Assembly: GCA_050084515.1 (NCBI GenBank)
Contig: CM114272.1
Span: 31,806,001 to 31,870,000 of the forward strand
Direction of reading: 5' to 3'
Origin: Blasia pusilla
Lineage: Eukaryota; Marchantiophyta; Marchantiopsida; Blasiales
Length of the DNA stretch: 64,000 nt
Part shown: piece after piece, positions 57,423 through 64,000 of the stretch
How the letters are laid out: each line of letters opens with the position of its first letter
Numbering within the stretch: position 1 is the first letter of the stretch
Notes under the pieces: model-generated
Told to the model about the DNA's origin: nothing
Database searches by the model: none
Seen by the model: the letters and a program-made list of their open reading frames with translations, nothing else
Program-made: the position numbers and the translations under genes

Positions 57423-58700
57423 CAAGCAAGTCTTGTAGATGATGATTGTGTTATACTTGACTCTCAAGTACCACAACAAAAGGACAAGTTGATTACATGG
57501 ATGCCTAAGGAGATCAAAATATTGATTGCGGAAAAACGACATGAGATGGATCACCTATCATATTGTAGTAGAATTGAATTGCACTACTCAATCTACTATG
57601 GCCAATAAAAAAATGAAATAGAAAAAAGTTGCCAACTATTGCTTCAAGAATGGGATGACGTAACCCCTTCGTGATGGGCAGGCGTGCAAAAAGAAGTGGA
57701 CTGCTCTTGGCAAAGACTTCAAAAAAGGTAAGTTTGTCATAAAAATAATGTATTATGATGTGGTTTAATTCATTTTGTAGATCTAACACTCATGTCATTT
57801 TCAGGCTCATGATTGGGAACGCAAGGCGGCAAGTGGGGAATTATCCCTTTTTGACACATGTATGTCAAAAAAGTATCAAGGTCTACCTCCAACCCTTAAA
57901 GAGATGTTCTATAAGGATCTAGTAGATTTGCTTCCTAATCACCAAGACGTGGATCCAAAGAGCATGGGAGTACGAAGCTTTGATACTTCTCTTCTTCCTG
58001 ATCTTAATAGTGACCTTAGAGGTACTTATGGATACCTAGTGGAGGAAGAAACTTCAAATACAATACAAAATCCACCCATCACTATCATACACGATCCTTG
58101 TGACTCCAGGTACATCAATGTCATTGCTAATATTTCTTTGTTGCTTAACATTACATGCGCTTAACATTACATATGAAGAATATATGGGATGTTACTAATT
58201 CATTGTTTGCTAATATAGAGGAAGAGCCATTTGAGACCCCAATGGGTCGAGAAGGGATGTCTACCAATGCGCCACCATCCTCTCCCCCTATTCAAGTTGC
58301 TTATAATACCCTTTTTTTTTCCTTTCATCTTTACTGTGTTTATGTATGTTTTTACATTAATGAGATTTTATCAATTCAAGTAACGACTTTTCTTGTGTTA
58401 ATGGAGACCCGAGGACGTGCAATGCCTCTATAAGTAAAGAGGGAATAGTGAAAAAGAGGAGACTTGGTACTGGGATTAGAGTTAAACGTCGACGAAGGAG
58501 CTCTTTGGGCCAAGCTATGGAGTGATCCATTGATTCCATGGTTGATGTTATAGATTGTGGGCAGAGGAAGGACCTTGAGATGCGGAAATAGGAGTTAAAA
58601 GTCCTACAACAAAATACAGAGCAATGGAATTTGGAGTTAAAAGTCCTACAAAAAAATGTAGATGCTTTCATAATGGTCTCAAAAACATTATCTCATTAGT
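57423..58700 (+). pseudogene. Harbinger ORF1: Myb/SANT-like DNA-binding protein, multi-exon, broken
   Basis: Likely exons: 57423-57727 (acceptor TTTTAG; donor GTAAGT), 57805-58109, one from about 58219 and a last one from about 58390. The first has KLITWMPKEIKILIAEKRHE and, after a frame change, GQACKKKWTALGKDFKK, the start and end of a trihelix Myb/SANT-like domain. The second reads AHDWERKAASGELSLFDTCM and YQGLPPTLKEMFYKDLVDLL. The last has a basic KKRRLGTGIRVKRRRR nuclear-localisation-like stretch and a Leu/Gln-rich coiled coil (LKVLQQNTEQWNLELKVLQK). In PIF/Harbinger transposons this second protein partners the transposase and aids nuclear entry and end binding. It converges with the transposase on the other strand. 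Stops inside the Myb part show decay. Confidence 0.75.
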
Positions 58701-59117
58701 ATGAGTTTTGAAGGAAGATTGTGAGATAATGAGACAAGTCACAAACTATGGTGCACATTTGTAATAAAATTATATAACTTTATTGAAATATTGATATTAT
58801 TATGGAGTTGCACTCATGACATGCTCGGAAAGAGCATCGCGATTTCTCTTTCCATCATGTGTTATTTTATTTTTTGGAGGAAATTTACCACCTCATGCAA
58901 CATGCACCCCTCCCAAGGAAGGGTGATCTATGGGACCAACGACAATAGGATCATCCTTGTCTATCATAATATTATGAAGAACATAAGCAGCAAATATCAT
59001 CTTTGGTATTGTTTGTAAGCTGGGCTTGTAAATGAGTCAGTTGAGTATGTGCCATGTCCCCTTTAGTCGACCAAAAGCTCTCTCCACACACATCTTCATA
59101 GAGGAATGGTAATAATT
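58701..59117. other. Spacer between the convergent Harbinger genes
   Basis: The minus strand still shows weak transposase-tail similarity up to about 58960 (FGRLKGTWHILNW-like reading after a frame change, 59080-59020), so the transposase C-terminus extends here. Remaining sequence is non-coding. Confidence 0.4.
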
Positions 59118-60107
59118 TCAAGTATCCTTTTGTCCGATGGATGCTCCACGATAAGGAACTATGAGCCACGATAAGAGTGGGTATCTTGGATCACCAATAA
59201 TATACTCTGGAATTCTCTCACCACTTCTTAGAGGAAGTGAAAGTCTACCTAGGACCCTTTCGTACAAAGTGGCAATTTTGTAGAATTGGGAGTTTCGAAG
59301 AATGCGAGTATCATGAATAGAAGCGGGATATCCGATGAAGACATCCAAGAATTGCAGCCTGGAATCAACAATAGCTTGCATTGCACATGCGTAAGATTTA
59401 TTTTTGTGACTATACCATACTATGGAATTTTTACCTCTTGGTAGTTCAATGAGAAAGTGAGTGACATTGATTGCACCGCAACAATTTAAAAATCCATGTG
59501 CTTCAAAATAGGATTTTGCCCTATCCATTTTTTGTCCTCTTGGTCAAGTCAATGCTCCATAATCCACCTCCACAAGTGCATTAATGACTCGGTTGACAAC
59601 CTTCATAGTTGTAGATTTCCCGATACTAAAGAGCTCTCCAATTCTTTTCATTTGATCCCGTGTGGCAAGACGTCGTAGAGTGATACCGACCTCTCTCTCA
59701 ACACTCAACAATTTTTTTGGTAAAACTTGTAGGGCATGATGAAGATTAGTAGTCAATTGAGTCCTTAACATATTACAAAGGAAGTCAAATGTGCTCGCAT
59801 TAACACGAAAGAAATCTCCATAGCGCTCTAGATGGTCTTTCCTTACTACACTCTCATCAATGAAAAGACATGTAAATGCAATGGATTGTGGTAAGATATA
59901 CCAAGGAGAGTACATGTAATGTAGCATCATACTTGCGGTATCATTCAACATGAATTGGAGATCCAAGAGAGCACGAGAACGATAGAGGGAGCTCCTACGT
60001 CTAGCTTGAAGAAAAAGAAGATGAGAAAGAGAAAGCATTTGACTTAATAGAAAAAAATACATTGATAACAAGAACATCAACATCGAATCATCACTACGTA
60101 CTCTCAA
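59118..60107 (-). pseudogene. PIF/Harbinger transposase, nearly intact pseudogene
   Basis: One frame runs 60107-59118 with a single stop at 59546-59544 (ALT-stop-PRG, where relatives have WP, so TGG to TGA). The N-terminal part has a helix-turn-helix-like FRVNASTFDFLCNMLRTQL and GELFSIGKSTTMKVVNRVI. The DDE_4 nuclease part has CCGAINVTHFLIELPRG, where the first catalytic Asp of the IDGTH block is Asn; MQAIVDSRLQFLDVF; GYPASIHDTRIL with the second Asp; and YIIGDPRYPLLSWLIVPY with the third. About 330 residues is close to full length. These enzymes cut at ends flanked by a 3-bp duplication. With one stop and one catalytic change it is the best-preserved DNA transposase in the window, but inactive. 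Confidence 0.9.
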
Positions 60108-60825
60108 AATCTAAGACATCCATAGTTCAAAAATAATAGCAATACAAAGATAAGGGAGAAAATAGATAAAATACAAAAAAAGAGTAAATTAAGAGCAAGA
60201 GGAAGAAAAGAGGTAGAAGGAGGTTAGGTAAAAAAATATGGAGAAGAGCCCATATTTATGGCCTTGTAGGAGGGGGTGAGGAAGGCCAAAGGGGGAATTT
60301 TGGTTGGAAAAGTTAGGAGAAGGGGGAATTTATGTTGGAGAAAAATGAGGGAGTTTTGGTTTCAAAGATAAGGGGAAGGGGGGGAATTTTTGTTACTAAT
60401 TCCGTAACCGAAATCCCTACTTTTGGTTACCAGGTTACCTCTCGGAAACCGGCGCAAAACCATAGGTTTCGGCTTAGAACGTCGGCTGTTGCAGCCAATC
60501 TTGGGTCCATGGAATTGGGCCCTTATAGTTACACCAATCTAGTATACTTCATGATTTAGGAACCTATTGACCTGACCCTTGAATCTTACGACTACTTATA
60601 GTAGCCGTGTAGTTATCTTGAGGAGGGGGCTTCTTAAGGGAATATTTTCAAGGGAGATTAGCCTTGCAACTATTCACACTAGCATTAAAATTACAATTAG
60701 TGGCAAGTACTTAAAGTATTTACAAGTTGGCAATCTTGTGCCTAACCCTTCAGAGGTTAGGCCCAATATTAAAATGGCACCAATGTACAGTCCTTGCTTT
60801 TAATCTAATATCTTCTTGGAATTGG
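60108..60825. other. Harbinger right flank and spacer
   Basis: G-rich stretches (GGGGGAATTTTGG repeated three to four times at 60290-60400) follow the transposase start; they might belong to the subterminal region of the element. No terminal inverted repeat or target duplication was identified. No gene. Confidence 0.35.
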
Positions 60826-60829
60826 ACAG

Positions 60830-61220
60830 GATGCAACGAAAGAGGCAAATTTAACAATAATGTCTCCCTTGGGGCTGAATGAACAGTTGGTGGTTGATGA
60901 GCGGATCTTTGAGCATCTGCATGGAGTGTCTGGGGATGAAACCTAAACATTCCACTCATTTGCATTGCTAGGAGACATCAAATAGAAAGAATGATGTTTA
61001 GATTAGACAAGTACTTAGTTGTTTTAGAAAATAGACACACAACTCTGATATGTGAGAGGGAGGAGATGTTCTCCACTCTAAGTCTTTCTGGGTATGAGTT
61101 GGAAGCATTGTGACACTCAAAAGGGTTTGACATGCAAGATTCAATTGCTAGGAGTTCAGCATTTGAGATTCAGCTCCTTAAAATGTTAGGTGTCTCTTCA
61201 AAAGAGCCTTTACTCTGGTC
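60830..61220 (+). pseudogene. Fragment of the unknown repetitive protein gene, copy 2
   Basis: Reads MSPLGLNEQLVVDERIFEHL, then after frame changes ICEREEMFSTLSLSGYELEA and KGFDMQDSIARSSAFEIQLL followed by KMLGVSSKEP. Element order and spacing parallel 16060-16450. It is preceded by a possible acceptor (GACAG at 60831). Stops abound. Similarity to copy 1 is weak and judged by eye. Confidence 0.35.
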
Positions 61221-61250
61221 GATTCGAAGAATCAACTAGAGTAAAGGCTC
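61204..61250. repeat. Hairpin with 22-bp arms
   Basis: GAGCCTTTACTCTGGTCGATTC, loop GAA, then GAATCAACTAGAGTAAAGGCTC. Arms pair with two mismatches. It sits at the end of the unknown gene fragment. It could be the end of a foldback element or a transcript hairpin; too short for a standard plant microRNA precursor. Confidence 0.75.
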
Positions 61251-62530
61251 CACGGGAGATAGGTAGATTGAAGATGCTATCTGAAATACCTCCACATGAA
61301 ATCTAAGACCCTTAACATTTATGTATAATAAGTTTCCTCTCTTATGCTTAATAGTGGGTATTACTAGCCCCAATGTGAGTTTTTGGTACTTTACCGAATG
61401 TGTTTTGAGCAAAAAAAATTGAATGTGAATTGTCAACGGTTTATACAATGCTTTAAAGTATGACTATATGGAAAGGAAAGACATTATCATAAGCCAAAGG
61501 TGATGAATTTCAATCGTAAAAATGTGTGAAAGTGGTTGGAGTTGAGGAGTATATCGCATATCTTTTTAGGTGGGTTGTCGCTCTACAGGAAAAAGGCTTC
61601 CTTCTATTGAATTGTACTTGTTAAGCAGTACATTAGCAACAAGCAATTACAGTGCGACAATTGTCATAGGCGCACTTGAATGATTTGTAACTCAACCACA
61701 TTTGTGTTAGATTCTAGCCATATGCATGATAGTATTTAGCCGCATGTCTCCAAATTAAATTGAATAATAGTAAATAAAAAATTCTTGGCAAAGAAGCGTG
61801 TATTGTGGCATACATGCACAAAGAGGAGATTCAAAATTTATTTAGTAATAAATTGAATTACACAATACACAATGTATATCATCAGAGAGATTCTAGTGTG
61901 ATGGTACATGGCCTTCACCGTGAAGGCTTCCTTCAACATAATTATCAAAGTAATATTAGCTGCCTCTGAAGAGCCAAGCCCATTACGAACTTCTTCGATC
62001 CGAGTATGAAGAACAACGTCAAATACATTTGATGCAATGCCGTCTTGGTTCCTTTGCAAACTTTCAACCTGAGCCAGCACAAATTTTCTCTACATTTGTA
62101 TCTACATCATGATTTTTATAGTGAAGTATTCTTTATTCTATTTTATTAGGGTTTCTCATACAGGTATCATGATCTCTTTTGTTGTCATATTTTATTGTCA
62201 TGTGATGAATGTTTTGAAGGTAATTTCTTTTGTTCATCCATACCACCCCTTCTTCTCTACGTCCTTCTCCATTTGCCATGCATACTTCTCGCTCTCTTTG
62301 ATCCATATTTTTTCTCCTTTATCCCATCCTTAGGTATACCTCTATCCCCATCCATTTTTCTCCAGTATTCACTTTCCACATTATTAGTATGTCTAAACTA
62401 CCTCTAGTTTGTTTTGGGAGGGGGTTGGGCTAGAAGTCCTAGGTGATGAAGGTAGATGAGAGTTCATACTAGGAGGAGCATTACCGTGGACGAGAAGAGA
62501 TTCTATTACCAAGAATGCTAGTTGAATGGA
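61251..62530. other. Unassigned spacer
   Basis: AT-rich, short frames on both strands only. No feature supported. Confidence 0.35.
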
Positions 62531-62534
62531 CTAG

Positions 62535-63575
62535 TTGGGTGGATTGTCATGGGGGTTGTCTCTTGAGTTTGATGGAAGGGGTCATGTTCTCTTCTTGGTG
62601 AGCGGTATCCATGCCTCGCATCGATCCCCTGTGTGGGGAACCGTGGGTCATCTAGTCGGGATACGAAATGCCTGTGTTGTCCCAAATTCTTCACTCGTTC
62701 AGGAAATTTGGAACCACTTAGTGGCTAAGCATTCTGAATTTGATATATTTGGGTGGCTGGTTCCTCCAATCAACCATGGATGTTCTTCGGTGCTTCCTGC
62801 ATCATCGTCCCTTCCCGAGGCATAGGAGTGGTTGAGGTCCCAACTTGGCTGCATCATAGGCCTCTTTGAGACCTGTTTTCCGTGCCTAAGGTTGCTCCAT
62901 AGGATCCCCCATGCCATTCGGGATGAACTCTGTCATGCTTTGCTCCTTCTTCTTCTAGGATCACCCTTGATCCTATGGATGAGCTCTCTTGGTATCTACT
63001 ACTTCTCCTTCCATGATGATGTCTTCATTATACCCCGGGGGAAAGGCTGGCCACAGAGAGGTTGTGGCCCGATTGAGGAATTTTCGAGGAGGCGATTGGG
63101 AGTCTCTACAAAGTGAGTTTGGGACATATGCCAAATGTAGCACTTCACTTGGTTTCCCGACGGATGATCTTGAAGCAGCCAGGTTGCGACGATGTAGGAC
63201 ACTTGGACACCCAGGTGGGTACTCAGGATCGGCTCGTGCGCTCTACCCAATGGACATAGCTCCTCCTCCAATTGTTACCATCGATGCCCTTTGGAGGTTA
63301 CATCCTCGTCGAGTGGTTGACATTCGAGCTTTTGCACGTAACTTCCATCCTGACACGGCTTTATGCCAAGATCTATCCCTCTTTGCACGGACACTCGTAC
63401 GTTCCCCTAGGATAGCAGCCAGAGGGTTGTCAGGTATGATGTATGAACACTTTCGTGATTGCTTTCCTCCCCATGACTCCCCTCGCAACTTTTTCGAATT
63501 ACTTCAGGTTGCCTCTCACCTCGCTCGGGGAGTGCCAACAATAATGGACCAAGTATTGGGCCACTTCAACCTATA
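62535..63575 (+). pseudogene. LINE-like element, copy 2 (region upstream of RT and RT start)
   Basis: The frame 62535-62825 plus its continuation after a stop (EWLRSQLGCIIGLFETCFPC, LLHRIPHAIRDELCHAL), then the frame 62989-63576, give KAGHREVVARLRNFRGGDWE, VTIDALWRLHPRRVVDIRAF, ARNFHPDTALCQDLSLFART and RIAARGLSGMMYEHFRDCFP. The last parts match copy 1 (DALRRLHPRPAVDIPAFARY and AAGGLSGMMYEHLRDCFPS). Copy 2 ends near 63565, before the RT catalytic blocks, so the two fragments are complementary and overlap by roughly 280 bp. Upstream sequence here shows what copy 1 lost. Non-functional. Confidence 0.75.
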
Positions 63576-63576
63576 A

Positions 63577-64000
63577 GAGCACTACTCGTAATCATAAAAG
63601 AACACCTATGCCCATAACTAGGCTTCTTAGAATGGGGTTGGAGTCCCCAACGCAACAAAGGTTATGTTGGGGACTCTCTTCAAATAGTGTGACACTAAGC
63701 CCTAAAGTCCTTGCAACCAAAATAATTTGATAATACTAAAGTTTAAATTTGAAGGAATGTAAGATATAAGTATTTATGACATCATATGTATTTTTCTGAT
63801 ATAAAATTGCCATAATGTTTCAAGTTCTTAATTTTGAAAAGAGTAGCAGAACCAATTAGAATTTTTTTCTCCAAAAACAATTGAAACTTAACTTAATTGG
63901 AAATAAATCCGATTTTGAAGTCTAGTAGATGCAAAATCTTCATCGAACAATTTTCTCCTACATGAGAAAACAATGTTTCGTAGACCTGATTCAGGAAATC
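63577..64000. other. AT-rich spacer at the window end
   Basis: No ORF, repeat or RNA recognised. Confidence 0.4.

Overview
This window looks like a land-plant nuclear chromosome, probably from a seed-free lineage (bryophyte, lycophyte or fern). The evidence is a four-exon class III secretory peroxidase gene, plant-type Ty3/gypsy and Ty1/copia LTR retrotransposons, hAT and PIF/Harbinger DNA transposons, a LINE-like reverse transcriptase and a 180-bp satellite. Species cannot be fixed by reading. Nearly all recognisable coding DNA is transposon-derived and broken. The only intact, conventional host gene I can support is the peroxidase at 30262-32603 (+).

Layout. 1-5470 (+): 3' part of a Ty3/gypsy element (TE1) with degenerate RT, RNase H and integrase, an extra 3' ORF with its own TATA-like box, a polypurine tract and an LTR. 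5477-8036 (-): a piece of a different Ty3/gypsy element (copy A) in which a DNMT3-like cytosine-5 methyltransferase lies between protease and RT. It is cut by TE1 on the left and by a copia-type LTR (8040-8352, +) on the right. About 8.35-23 kb: mostly unrecognised, repeat-rich sequence with several degenerate tandem repeat families (10.2-11 kb, 11.8-13 kb, 16.75-17.1 kb, 20.7-21.4 kb) and broken unknown ORFs. 23-33 kb: more GC-rich, with two minisatellites, a LINE-like RT pseudogene and the peroxidase. 34.9-36.1 kb: inverted LTR of the TE1 family. 36-43.6 kb: mostly unassigned, with one broken gene-like fragment.

43.64-52.72 kb: a 180-bp satellite split by a complete insertion (copy B, 44519-52080, minus strand) flanked by TTAA. 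B belongs to the same family as A: gag with two zinc knuckles, protease, methyltransferase remnant, RT, integrase C-terminal part and a C4HC3 PHD finger. 53.1-55.4 kb (-): hAT transposase pseudogene. 57.4-60.1 kb: Harbinger element with Myb/SANT-like ORF1 (+) and transposase (-). 62.5-63.6 kb (+): a second, complementary fragment of the LINE-like element.

Main biological point: copies A and B together outline a Ty3/gypsy family carrying a putative DNA-methylation writer (DNMT3-like) inside pol and a putative histone-tail reader (PHD finger) at the end of integrase. I recall reports of methyltransferase-bearing retrotransposons in some algae and dinoflagellates; the combination with an integrase-linked PHD finger in a plant-like genome is the most notable thing here. 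Five of the transposon enzymes in this window have lost a catalytic residue by a change that reads as G to A on the coding strand (Asp to Asn four times, catalytic Cys to Tyr once). Many stops read as CGA/CAA/CAG/TGG to stop. Both patterns fit decay by deamination of methylated cytosine.
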